From Zasmidium citrigriseum (taxonomy: Eukaryota > Ascomycota > Dothideomycetes > Mycosphaerellales > Mycosphaerellaceae): a DNA stretch of 64,000 nt. The position numbers and the translations under genes are program-made. Positions 11,870 through 21,612 of this stretch are shown in pieces. Location: positions 62,001 through 126,000 of the forward strand of contig NHNW01000008.1 in assembly GCA_002786025.1 (NCBI GenBank). Direction: 5' to 3'. How positions within the stretch are numbered: position 1 is the first letter of the stretch; each line of letters begins with the position of its first letter. A model generated the notes under the pieces. The model ran no database searches, had not been told where the DNA came from, and saw nothing but the letters and a program-made list of their open reading frames with translations.

Positions 11870-13147
11870 ATGCCGCCACCCCAAGAACTCCACCCCCTCG
11901 CAACCCTCACGCCCCCCTGCAACACACGCACCTGGCTCAGCAGCCCACATCCCCACCTCCCGATCCTCGCAACCGCGTGCTCCGACAAAACCGTGCGGAT
12001 CTACTCTCTTCAGAACTTTCAGCAACAGGCGGTCATTAGTGGCGGGCATAAGAGGAGTATCAGGAGCGTTTGTTGGAAACCGAATAGTGTTGGGGAGAGT
12101 GTCCTTGCGACGGGCAGTTTTGATGCTAGTGTGGGGGTTTGGAAACGGTGGGAAGAAGGAGCTGGTTCTGGTGATGGGGTTGGGGGTGAGATTGACTTCA
12201 CGAAGGGGATGGCGGGGGGAGGGGAAGAGGAGGACGACGAGGAGTGGAGATTGGAGGTCATTCTCGATGGGCATGATTCCGAGATTAAATCTTTACAGTT
12301 CTGTCCCACAGCGCCGTTGTTGGCGACTTGTTCACGGGATAAATCCGTGTGGATCTGGGAGGAATTGGACGGGGATAATTTCGAGACTGTCGCGGTTTTG
12401 CAGGACCATGAGGGGGATGTTAAGTGTGTGGCGTGGCATCCGAGTGAGCAGCTTTTGGTTAGTGGGAGTTATGATGATGCTGTGAGGCTTTGGAGGGAGG
12501 ATGGGGATGATTGGGGATGTTGTGCTCTTTTGAGGGGGCATGAGGGGACGGTTTGGTGGGTTGAGTTTGAGGGTGTCGAAGTCGCGAAACAGCTGAGAGA
12601 GGGGGAGTTAGGGGAGGTGCAGAGGGGTTGGTTGGAGGAGAGGGAGAAGAGTGGACCGAGACTGATGACTTGTTCGGACGATAAGACGATAAGGGTTTGG
12701 AGACGACGGCCGAAGGAGAAGAAGGAGGGACAGCAGCAACCTGGCATGCCGACCATCTGGAAAAACCGCGATTTCGAAGAGACGTGGTTCGAGGAAGCAC
12801 GGCTCCCGCAATGCCACGACCGACCCATTTACGCCGTTAGCTGGAGCCGAACGACGGGACGCGTTTTGAGTATTGGCAGCGACGGGAGGATTGTCGTCTA
12901 CGAAGAAGTTTGGAAGAAGAAGAGCGACGATGTGGAAATGGATGGTACGACGCCTGCTGCTGAGAGTAAGAGTGGGAATCCGACGGAATGGGTTGTTGTC
13001 GCGGATGTGGAGAATGCGCATGATGTTTTTGAGGTCAATCATGTTGTTTGGGCGCCTAGGTGTGATAAGGGGAGACGATGGGAGGGTGAGGAGGTTGTTG
13101 TGAGTACGGGGGATGATGGAGAGGTTAAGGTTTGGACGTTAGATTGA
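11870..13147 (+). CDS. CIA1: Cytosolic iron-sulfur protein assembly protein 1 (CIAO1/Cia1), WD40
   Basis: WD40 beta-propeller of the CIA targeting complex (with Cia2 and Mms19), which inserts Fe-S clusters into cytosolic and nuclear apoproteins. The start at 11870 (MPPPQELHPLATL) gives 425 residues; the first blade begins ILATACSDKTVRIYSL. Further repeats are visible as GGHKRSIRSVCWKP, VLATGSFDASVGVWKRW, DGHDSEIKSLQFCP, LATCSRDKSVWIWEEL, DHEGDVKCVAWHPSEQ, LVSGSYDDAVRLWRED, and at the end VSTGDDGEVKVWTLD: seven blades. Fungal-style insertions of Gly/Glu-rich loops sit between blades 2 and 3 and between blades 5 and 6. A more distal ATG at 11765 is in frame but its extra 35 residues are not propeller-like. 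Single exon. Confidence 0.93.
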   Translation: MPPPQELHPLATLTPPCNTRTWLSSPHPHLPILATACSDKTVRIYSLQNFQQQAVISGGHKRSIRSVCWKPNSVGESVLATGSFDASVGVWKRWEEGAGSGDGVGGEIDFTKGMAGGGEEEDDEEWRLEVILDGHDSEIKSLQFCPTAPLLATCSRDKSVWIWEELDGDNFETVAVLQDHEGDVKCVAWHPSEQLLVSGSYDDAVRLWREDGDDWGCCALLRGHEGTVWWVEFEGVEVAKQLREGELGEVQRGWLEEREKSGPRLMTCSDDKTIRVWRRRPKEKKEGQQQPGMPTIWKNRDFEETWFEEARLPQCHDRPIYAVSWSRTTGRVLSIGSDGRIVVYEEVWKKKSDDVEMDGTTPAAESKSGNPTEWVVVADVENAHDVFEVNHVVWAPRCDKGRRWEGEEVVVSTGDDGEVKVWTLD

Positions 13148-13385
13148 AAGAGCCTCGTGGACTCTCGTGATGCCGTCCTAAAGGGAGAAGACTCGATCTT
13201 GGTCGTGATGATTGGAGACCACGAGAGATCCTGCGATTGATCGAGCGACACTCTCGTGTTTGCGACAGCGTTGCGGCCGTATCTGCGAGCAACATCGGCG
13301 ACGATGCGACTGCAAGATGCAGGAACACCTATGGAAGCCGTCATAATTGGGAATGTTGGAGAAGAGCCCAAGGAAGAGCATGGAT

Positions 13386-13593
13386 GCCCGCGGGATGAGC
13401 AATGAATGAGAGAAAAGTATCCTACTTCGTAACGCCGCCGACGCAATATCACTGTTTGGAGAAGAGAGATGCCAAATGCACCATCATCGTACGGACCACG
13501 AGCACTGCGAATTCGACGATACGGATGACAGCTTAGGCAAGATTATTGATTCCCGCAGGATGAGCATGAATGAGAACAAGGTATCCTCCTTCG
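13386..13593 (+). repeat. Diverged direct repeat, two copies of about 44 bases
   Basis: Copy 1 is 13386-13429 and copy 2 is 13551-13593. Both run CCCGC(G/A)GGATGAGC, then ATGAATGAGA, then GTATCCT(A/C)CTTCG, with about seven differences and one single-base gap. The unit starts lie 165 bases apart; the sequences between are not obviously alike except for a short GGAAAGAG-like tail. It looks like an old local duplication. Confidence 0.55.
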
Positions 13594-15314
13594 AATCACC
13601 GTCAGAACGATACGACGGCTTGGGAAAGAGGCACACCAACCAAACAAACATCCATCGAACCGCGAATGACTCCGCGAACCTCTCGACAGCGCGCAAGGCA
13701 GCCCAAGGAAGGTCGAACCCCACAAGATGAGTGAAATAGAGGAAATACCTACCACCATGAGCATGATACGACTGCTTGGCAATATCTTCCTTCGACTAGC
13801 TGCCTTTTGCGGGCCGCTCTTATTACTCTTCCTGGACGAGGCCTGACGTATGGTCTCTGCTATTGGGTCGTGCGACACGAGCTTACTCTGACGTGACGGC
13901 TGGTTGACTACTCCACGTGGACCTGGGGGCTTATCTGGTTTTCAAAGGATTGCGAGTCTCGCCGCGGAGGGCAGTGAAGTGGAGCTTCGGGGAGCGAACT
14001 GTCTGGCACGAACACTCTGCGAGGAAAGTGATGCTTTCCAGTCATACCCACAACGACTCGAGCGCAGACGGAAAGAGTTGGTCTTGCGAAGCGGACTACC
14101 TTTTACGACCATTTTCAGGGCCTTCCAACTGGGCATCAAGACAGGTTGATACCGGATCTCTCGGAGGCTGCACCGACCTGACGAGGTTCGACAGTGGGAC
14201 TTACTCGAGTCGAACACCTATCGCCATAGCCATCGCCATCACTATCGCTAACTTTTCACAAACGCGCGCGCTGTCAGCATACTCCCATGGATGGTGATAT
14301 TGAAGGCGTCCGTGTCGATTGGCTTGGCTTTCCGCGGCTCTGAGGATGACTGCAAGGCAGGCAGGCCGCCCGGCCGCCGTGGACAGTCGCCGGTCGTAGG
14401 CTGTAGCGGACGAAAGCGCCATCTTACACGACGAAAAGGCGTCTGTCAAGTGGGTCGGGCCGTCAGCCCTCTGCGTCACAATCGATCCACGAGCGAGGCT
14501 TTCACAGGCTAAGTGAATGAATTGCGCTGCCGGCCATCCGAGTTTTTCAATAAATCCTGCAGTTCCTTCTGATGTACTGTCCACGTCAGTCTGTGAGGCA
14601 GCGATACGAAGAAGACTGGTGATCACTGTACGGTCTTCGCAGGTATCGGTTACGAAGTCTTCGATAGTGCTGGTAGGGCGGGATGTGGAGGATGCATACC
14701 TACTCGCCCTATGTTCAAGATACATCGGGTACTAGCGAACTTCGCCGTCTACCGGCTGCTCGGATCTAACAAGCGAAAGAGTACAGAATAGATCTCGGTC
14801 AAAGCGTGCTGAGTTGTAAGCCGTCTGAATATCTCCGGTTCATCCCTCGCCAAACCATGGATCTTGATGACCGGCCTGACGATATTCGCAGAATCCGCTG
14901 TATGCAGCTGCGAAATGGCGTGCGGCGTGCGTGTTGAGAACGAAAGAAGGATCTGATTATTGCTGACACGAGTCTAGCTCAGCTGCACGCTCTTGCCCAA
15001 TGGGGAAGGCCGATCGACGGGAGGCTCAGCCCTGCTGCTATTCTTGGCCGGTGACTGTCACCTCACTCGCCACACTTCTCTTCTGACTACGACGACAGAC
15101 GGCCACGCGACCGAAACGCTTCGTACGATTGTGCCGGCTGAAGACTCCGCTATTGGTTAGGACGGACCGGCCGCCGCTTCGTACACGAAGGTTGCATCAG
15201 CCAAAGTATGGGATGGATGGGTATGGACGTGATTAGAAACTTCGCATATTGGGTCTCTTTCCTGAGGATGACGCGAGGGTAGGGTTGCTTGCCTGATTTG
15301 ATCGGTGAGGTTTG

Positions 15315-15320
15315 TATATA
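15315..15320 (+). promoter_or_regulatory. TATA box candidate of the cell-wall protein gene
   Basis: GTATATATGG at about 15314-15323 in a GC-balanced background, some 180 bases before the ATG at 15497. CAACAGCAACCAG and CAGCAACAGCAACG tracts follow in the presumed leader. This arrangement is common for strongly expressed fungal genes; the transcription start is inferred. Confidence 0.5.
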
Positions 15321-15496
15321 TGGGATGGTTGCCTCCCAAGAAGTGTTTCATTCTCATCATACAACAACAGCAACCAGAAACAGTTACCCAGCAACAGCAA
15401 CGAGATCACCTTCGCTAAGGATCTCGACGAACACCAGTCGTTTTTTAATTCACGATTCGTTTTTCATCCTTGTTTCAGCCTGATCGACACAACAGC

Positions 15497-16828
15497 ATGA
15501 TGCGCTCTGCTCTCGCTTTCGCCGCCGTGCTCGGTGCGGCTGCCGCTCTGCCTGGCCAGCAACCTGAAGGCTATGGCAATGGAGGACAGTGGGGTTGGGG
15601 TCCGGGAAAGAACACCACTACATCGACTAGCTCCAGCTCGTCTTGGACTTCCAGCTCTTCGAGCTCGTCGTCGGTCTGGACTACTCCAACTTCCACCTCG
15701 TCTTCGGTGTGGACCACGCCAACTTCTTCGACCTGGAAGCCGATCACGACCACCTACACCATAACCACGACCGTCTCGACTGTCGTTCCATGCCCCACCG
15801 ATACTACCTCGTGGACGACTAGCTGGTACACCACCACCTACACATCTTGCGATACCTGGACGAAGCCGCAGCCACCACCAACTGGCTGGAGCAAGCCTCC
15901 TCACCCAGGAAAGCCTCATCCAGGCAAGCCTCACCCATCTGGCAGCGTTCCTCCAATCACCACCACGACCGCTTCCCTTCCCCCGATCACCAAGTCGATC
16001 ACGACGACCCTCACCTCGACCATCACCGAGAAGTGCCCCGTCTGCCCCGGCGGATCGACAACCTACACCTCGTGCACGACTCTGACCTACCCCGTGCCTC
16101 CGGTTACTACTTCCACGGCCACGATCACCAGCACGGTGACGACTCTGGTCCCTTGCTCGACGGAGACCTCTTCCAACGGCCAGACTTGGTGGACGACTTA
16201 CCTCTCGACTTCGTACTACACGACCGTGACGACTAGCTGCGATACCTACACTCCTAAGCCAACGCCGCCCGTCGTCGTCCCAACTCCACCAACCTCGCCT
16301 AACCAGCCAGGTCAGCCCGGTACTCCTCCATCGCAGCCCGGCCAGCCAGGAACTCCTCCATCGCAGCCAAACCAGCCAGGCACCCCACCAACATCGCCAA
16401 ACCACCCCGGCAGCCCAATCTGCCCAGCCTGCCCTGTCTGCCCCAATACTCCCGGCAACTGCCCAACTTGCCCAGCTCCCGCAACGGTGACCTCCTACAT
16501 CTCCAAGCCAACCCCGCCCCCCTACTGCCCACCCGGCTCGACCATCACTTCCGAATGCGTGACCATCACTCTCGGCGTTGGATATACCACTTCCATCACT
16601 ATCTCCTACCCACACCCAACGGGCGGCAACGGCGGCCACGGCGGCAAGCCACCCCATGGCGGCAACGGCGGCTCGTGGTCCATCCCACCCACCGGCAGCA
16701 TCCCCAACAAGGGCCCTCTTCCTACCGGCAGCTGGAAGCCGACCAACTGGCAGCCGACTACGTACATTACTCCGACTCCGATCCCGACCACGAGCTCGAA
16801 GGCTTGGGGGTATAACCAGGGTTGGTAG
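15497..16828 (+). CDS. Secreted Ser/Thr/Pro-rich cell-wall protein
   Basis: 443 residues from the first of two adjacent ATGs. A signal peptide is clear (MMRSALAFAAVLGAAAALP, cleavage near residue 18). The mature protein opens with Gly/Trp-rich sequence, then Ser/Thr blocks likely to be O-glycosylated, e.g. three near-copies of SSSSVWTTPTSTSS. Repeated TTTYTITTT and TSCDTWTKP-type segments follow. The middle has a collagen-like Pro-rich repeat (NQPGQPGTPPSQ units, nt about 16296-16410) and a Cys-Pro stretch (CPACPVCPNTPGNCPTCP). A Gly/His region (GGNGGHGGKPPHGGNGG) leads to a short C-terminus ending WGYNQGW. There is no hydrophobic C-terminal GPI signal, so it is probably released or bound to the wall by other means. 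Strong preference for C-ending codons suggests high expression and explains the long open frame on the opposite strand. Confidence 0.85.
   Translation: MMRSALAFAAVLGAAAALPGQQPEGYGNGGQWGWGPGKNTTTSTSSSSSWTSSSSSSSSVWTTPTSTSSSVWTTPTSSTWKPITTTYTITTTVSTVVPCPTDTTSWTTSWYTTTYTSCDTWTKPQPPPTGWSKPPHPGKPHPGKPHPSGSVPPITTTTASLPPITKSITTTLTSTITEKCPVCPGGSTTYTSCTTLTYPVPPVTTSTATITSTVTTLVPCSTETSSNGQTWWTTYLSTSYYTTVTTSCDTYTPKPTPPVVVPTPPTSPNQPGQPGTPPSQPGQPGTPPSQPNQPGTPPTSPNHPGSPICPACPVCPNTPGNCPTCPAPATVTSYISKPTPPPYCPPGSTITSECVTITLGVGYTTSITISYPHPTGGNGGHGGKPPHGGNGGSWSIPPTGSIPNKGPLPTGSWKPTNWQPTTYITPTPIPTTSSKAWGYNQGW
16296..16410 (+). repeat. Pro/Gln/Gly in-gene repeat of the wall protein
   Basis: Tandem coding units of the type QPGQPGTPPS and QPNQPGTPPT, about 10-13 codons each, roughly three and a half copies. 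They encode an extended, proline-rich spacer between the Thr-rich and Cys-rich parts. Such repeats often vary in copy number between strains. Confidence 0.7.
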
Positions 16829-17282
16829 AGGATTTGATTGATTGATGATTTGATGTATAGACATAGAGATTTGGGTCGCCGACAAGGCTGGAATATGTAT
16901 TGGATCCTAATTTTCATGGATTTGATGACTCTCCTTGAATTGTTGATATGGGACTTTGGTTTGGGTTAGCGATGGCGTTTGAAACGCTTTTATGCGGTAT
17001 CAAAATGAATATATGGGAGGTCGTTTGAAACGATCTTGGACATAGCTACTCGATCAATACGATGTACATTCCTTCAACTCTTTGCTCGACGTTGAATGTC
17101 TTTCACTGCTTTTTCGCCGGTGGCCTTCTCCCTTACATCTAGTACCGTTCTGATGCTGCAAGGCCTTGCTATCTAAGAATATGTATCTCACCGAAACTGA
17201 CCATCCCATGGAGCATGAACCTCGGGCCAAAGATTGAAAGTCAGGGGGATAGTTAGCAATACTGGAAGAGTGTTCCTCTGAA
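16829..17282. other. Convergent 3' region with two short palindromes
   Basis: 454 bases between the 3' ends of the wall protein (plus) and the HET gene (minus). It holds two 13-base odd palindromes: GCGTTTGAAACGC at 16975-16987 and TCGTTTGAAACGA at 17021-17033, sharing the core CGTTTGAAACG and 46 bases apart. No gene is seen. Confidence 0.6.
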
Positions 17283-20218
17283 CTACACAAGAGTAACAGT
17301 ACTAGCTTCACAACCATCAAAGAACCCGGCTACATCTACATTAGGCGGTGGATTGCGTTCCGCCTTCTTCCTGGCAGGATTCATACTACTCCTATACGAT
17401 ATCCCGCCCGGCGTACGCTGCAATTCAATATAACCTACTCGCCGAAAAGTCCCCGGGTCTTCACCATCTTTGACGAGAGCGAGACCTCGAGTCGCCCAAG
17501 GAACGTTGAAATCTCGCTCTTCTCTGCGTGCAGCTGGCTTGACGATGATCCCGAGACAGTAGACTTCCGAACCTTCGGCCGGCAACTCGTTCTCTGTGTC
17601 GAAGATCAGATAGCCGACGTCCCGGCCGGAGAGGTCTCGTAAGATGTGGGCTTCTGGCCCTTGGCTTAGGTCGATTGTTAGGGGCTCGTATTGCGCGAGA
17701 TCGTGTTGGAATCTAACGGTGCCGTGGCGGCGGTGGCCAATGTAGTACATTCTGCGGGTTTCAGGGGCTCGGTGCCATGTTGCGGGTTTTAGAGGTGCGC
17801 TGAGGACCAGCTTTTCGTCTTTTGATTCCGGGATTTGCAGGACCGATACGCCGCATGCGTCGACGTGCGGATGGCCATTGACGGAGTTGTGACCGATCAC
17901 ACCATCCACGGCAGCCCAACTCCATGACGGGGCACGCTGCTCAGGGCGGACGGTCGTACCGTCTTTGACGTACCACAGCAGACCTGTGATGAACGCATCT
18001 CCCGACCAGAGCCCAGAGACGTAGCGAATGGGTTCCGGGTGAGTCTCGAAGTTCTGCGCAGCGAGAAGTTCAGATTGGAATCGATCAGCTAAACCCTGGA
18101 TGGCTGGGAGTTTGTCCGCGCCGTATGACAAGTGACGGGTGGAGTACTCCGAGACAAGCGTCCACCAGCGTTCGTGTTGAGTGCTGGATAGCGCAGTACG
18201 CTCAGTACTCAATCGATGGCCTGTCATCGGAGCCAGTACACCTGATAAGCAGGTGATGACCTGGGCCATTTGATCCTTCTGATAATTTGAATTACGATTC
18301 ATCCAATCTCGCACAGCACGGAAAGGTGAAGTGACCATAGAGATTATCGGCGGGGTGACCCATATGGTGTTTGGTACCTTTCGGACCCGTGAGGGAGGTA
18401 GGTATTGCTGGATCGCAGTCTTGCGGCAAAGGTTGCATCTGAGTATCAATTGTCGATCACAGAAGTAGAGTACCCTTGCGGCAAGCTCCTCCTCTTGATA
18501 GACCCATCCCCTGGACTTCAACCTGGAGAGTGAAAGCTCATACTGCGGAGCAGTGGCAAATTTCTGGCAGGGAAGAGCGACAAGCGCATTGCCTCCCGAG
18601 TGCAGCTCCAAACGACGCTCTTGGGTGACAGACGGGTTCCACTCCAGGTCCAGGAAACACGCGGACATGGCATGCGGCATCTGATCGACCAAGAACCTTT
18701 GCGAAGAATCCATCGCTGCGGCTGCAGCTATCACGAATGCTGCACCCGCGTAGATACTGTGCATATCCTTTAGCTGCTGCATCTTGTCGTCGTCGGAATC
18801 CTGTATAATGCACAGCGCATCGATCCAAATGTAGCGGAACCCAAGCTTTTGGGTGACCTGGAGTGCATCTTGTATGGTAGGTGGGAAAACGTGAATGGCA
18901 ACGCCATCCATGTAATGTGACAGCGTGTCAGCCTTCAGAATGCAGTTTTGCGTACTATGCCAGCAATAACTAAGTGCAACGTAGGGTATTCCGTGAGCAT
19001 GTGGCATGTCACACACAAGCCGGACCCGCTGATGCTCTGCGATTTCGAGTAAACGTTTCGGGCGAGTGGGGACTCGCAACGCAGCGTGGTCCGCTGCCGA
19101 CTGTGGCACATATAATGGTGACGTTCGAGTCTCGGCATGGTGTTGATGTGCGGAAAGCCAGTACTTCACGAAATTCATGGCAGCTGAAGAGCCAGTCGAG
19201 GGACTTCCTGAGGGAGGCGAGAACGCAGCGAGGTCGGCAGGATCTACCACTTGTCAGTCTCTGTTTATAGGCCGGGACGTGAAGGCGATATACCTGTCAG
19301 ACAGATCCGCACGGGAGGCAGTAGCTCAGGATGCTCAAGCAAAGGATCGATTCCAAGTGATCGAGCCCTCAGAGCGAACTTCTGCTCCATCCAAAATCGA
19401 GCAACACGTCGCGGACCGAAGTGTGTCACTAAAAAGAGGTTGGAGGAGGGATCGGCGCTCGAGTCTCGGTCAGGCTGCCATCCATGTGGCGACAGTATCT
19501 TGACGAATACGCCAAGGTCTTTGGGATAGTCTGTATTCACATAAGCGTTGACCTCACGAACGAGTGCAGCCTGCTGCAAAGGGCTGAGACTGCTCCAAAA
19601 CATAGAACAAAGATGACAGCCATTTGACGCAGAAGCTCGCAGAGCAAGTGCTGATTCCCAAAGGAAAAACGTCTCCTCAAGCAATGGACCCCTGTGAGTA
19701 AAGGTGAAAGTAGCTTGAATATGCCGCCAGAATCGCGACCCACTTGACCCTGCGAGCAAAGACAGCATTTTAGATTTGCAACACATCGACTCGCACCTTT
19801 CGCATAGTTGGTGTAATGGGACAGAAGGAGCGTCCGGCATCATGGTGGGCATAACCTCCTCTGTTGGCCACTCTCCGTTTTCGGGATGGGGTCGTTGATG
19901 GCGCGATATGGCACCGGATGTAAAGAGTGTGCGGCGATGTTGCAACTCTTCTAGTCCTTCTGGGCGTTTAGGAAGGGGCTCAGGCAGCTCATCAGTGTCA
20001 GTACAACAGTCGCAACGGGCGAATAAGTCATTGTGCAAAAAAGCGGACTGCTCAAAATTCAGCGGCCACTCGCGCATGTCAGCAACACGTTTGACATGCC
20101 GCTGCAGGGGTGTTCGGAAATTCCACAGGTTATGCCACCAATTGTCGTCTGCAGCACCCCCGTAGACATCATTTTGAACGTCAAGCTCTGACGGTGGACA
20201 GTGCCAATATTCACCCAT
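17283..20218 (-). CDS. HET-domain (heterokaryon incompatibility) protein
   Basis: Two exons, 20218-19294 and 19243-17283, joined over a 50-base intron (GTATAT...TAG with a CTGAC branch site); 961 residues from the ATG at 20218. HET proteins mediate allorecognition and programmed cell death after fusion of unlike hyphae. The N-terminal third has a Cys-rich lead (CERCESMCC) and NGCHLCSMFW, the usual linker before the domain. The HET domain follows at about residues 370-520, with IPYVALSYCWHS, FPPTIQDALQVTQKLG, FRYIWIDALCIIQDSDDD and MHSIYAGAAFVIAAAA. Later sections (SRGWVYQEEELAARVLYF, RAPSWSWAAVDG) are also typical. The same frame continues upstream through a single TAG into a membrane-protein frame (see next feature). 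The long 3' part shows no added repeat or STAND module. Confidence 0.9.
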
Positions 20219-20227
20219 TGTCTGCAC

Positions 20228-21094
20228 CTACGAGTCATGTACGCCGACCCGAGAGCGTGCGGCGGCCTTCTGCTTCTCTTGGTCCTCAAGAGAAAGATAC
20301 GATGTCATGAATCCATTGCCTTGATGTATACGTCGATCCGATGGATTGCGTAAAGCCTGAGCACGCTCCCGCTGGAAGTGTGCCGTCCTGATACAGGCGC
20401 CAGTCAGGTGAGCCAAAGATGCCAGCACCGGCCAAGATACGAGCCTGATCGCGTGTGGATAAAGTAGGCCAAAATTCGTACGAAAGTAGACCCAAACAAA
20501 GCAGCCAAGACAGCATGCCGCGCGAATGCCAGCCACAACGGCGTGCGCTGTGTAGGTGCTCTCTCGCGGTCCGATATAGCCGAACATCCACGTCGCAATG
20601 GGCAAGGGCGTCTGGATATAGAGAGGTATGCCAATGAAGACTGCAATCTGTGTCATGTCGACCTCGTGGATGCCCATGGATTGCCGCCGAGAGAGGAATA
20701 TTAGGGTGTAAGTAATCAACGCAAGATCCAAGAGTAACATGAAGGCGCCGTGTGCCGTCTTCCAGGAGAGCCAAAAGTATCCAAACAGGGGCGATATATT
20801 CTTGAGATACGTGCTGCTTCCAACAAACTTGGCAAAGCTGCGATGCCAGGGAACAGCGATGGGTGACTGCTCCTGGTGACCATCCTTCATTTCAGCCAAC
20901 TGTTGGAAACGCTTCGCATATGGCTCATAGAGCCTGGGAAGTGAGGATTTCGCGGTCGCATTACCAGTCTCGCGGCCAGGCTGCGAATCCAGGAGGGCTT
21001 CGAGCTCCTCGGGCTCGGGTAGCTGAAAGGTGCGGTAGAAGTCTCGGTAGAAGTCATCAGGGGTTGTCGGTGCTGTGGCAGTATCGGTATCCAT
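20228..21094 (-). CDS. Predicted four-helix membrane protein directly upstream of HET, same frame
   Basis: Open from ATG 21094 to TAG at 20230-20228, 288 residues. The first 80 residues are acidic and soluble. Hydrophobic segments lie at about 101-135 (YFWLSWKTAHGAFMLLLDLA), 148-174, 182-203 and 212-234, suggesting four membrane spans. I do not recognise the family. The TAG is followed at once by GTGCAGACAATG in the same frame, the last ATG being the HET start: the gap between stop and start is nine bases. Two separate transcripts would be unusually tight for a fungus. Alternatives are one gene with an intron removing the TAG (a phase-matched candidate is 20331-20188, but 144 bases and without a good branch site), stop-codon readthrough, or a nonsense mutation splitting a fused gene. 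Confidence 0.6.
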   Translation of the reverse strand: MDTDTATAPTTPDDFYRDFYRTFQLPEPEELEALLDSQPGRETGNATAKSSLPRLYEPYAKRFQQLAEMKDGHQEQSPIAVPWHRSFAKFVGSSTYLKNISPLFGYFWLSWKTAHGAFMLLLDLALITYTLIFLSRRQSMGIHEVDMTQIAVFIGIPLYIQTPLPIATWMFGYIGPRESTYTAHAVVAGIRAACCLGCFVWVYFRTNFGLLYPHAIRLVSWPVLASLAHLTGACIRTAHFQRERAQALRNPSDRRIHQGNGFMTSYLSLEDQEKQKAAARSRVGVHDS

Positions 21095-21612
21095 GAGCGG
21101 GAGATGTTGAACAAGTAGTTCTACGTCTATTCAGCCGGAAGAACATGTGCTGGCGGCTGAGCATGATGAGCTTGTCCATCTTGAAGATCTTGAAGGCTGA
21201 GTGCGGCAGACAGGAGAAGGTCCAGACTGCAGACGAGGTCGGTTCGAGAGCGCGGCTATTTGCGCCACGGCACGCTCAGCCGCACGGGATGTTCCGCGAC
21301 TAGGGACGTCAGCCAATCAATGACCGGTGGGTTGCTCGTCTTCTGCGAGCAGTAGTAGCGAGCAATGTACTCCACCACTCGCCGATATCAAGACCCATGG
21401 CCGCAGCATGCGGGCCCCAGGCGGCTGCATCGTTCCCTTTACTCTCCTCATTACCCTTCTCATGGAACCCTGACGACGTTGTCTGGTCGTCCGTGAAAGC
21501 GCAAGGTCTCTCCATCAGGCTCGCACTTCGACCCAACAGCCAGTGGAGCTACATGGCTAGGTGGCCATTCGCTGTAGCAGTTGCGTCTGTCGGCCCGCGG
21601 TGTTGATCAGAC
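21095..21612. other. Divergent intergenic region, membrane/HET side and protease-like gene
   Basis: 518 bases between the starts of two divergent genes. An in-frame ATG at 21553 gives a short hydrophobic start (MARWPFAVAVASVG) that meets TGA at 21604, nine codons before the used ATG's frame resumes; it may be the remnant of a signal peptide of the plus-strand gene. Confidence 0.4.

Larger units (their letters stand above)
13148..15496. other. Gene-poor region between CIA1 and the cell-wall protein
   Basis: About 2.3 kb without a supported gene. It contains a diverged direct repeat (listed separately) at 13386-13429 and 13551-13593. The longest open frame, 14725-14201 on the minus strand (174 codons), has no recognisable domain and no splice continuation that I could find. 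The last 200 bases are the promoter of the wall-protein gene. Confidence 0.5.

Noticed and set aside
14201..14725. 174-codon minus-strand open frame
   Set aside because: Low-complexity end (VMAMAMAIG), no domain, and no promoter or splice support.
15464..16885. 473-codon open frame antisense to the wall-protein gene
   Set aside because: It arises from the strong C-ending codon bias of the plus-strand gene; the translation is Gly/Arg/Trp-rich without structure, and the plus-strand product has a clear signal peptide.
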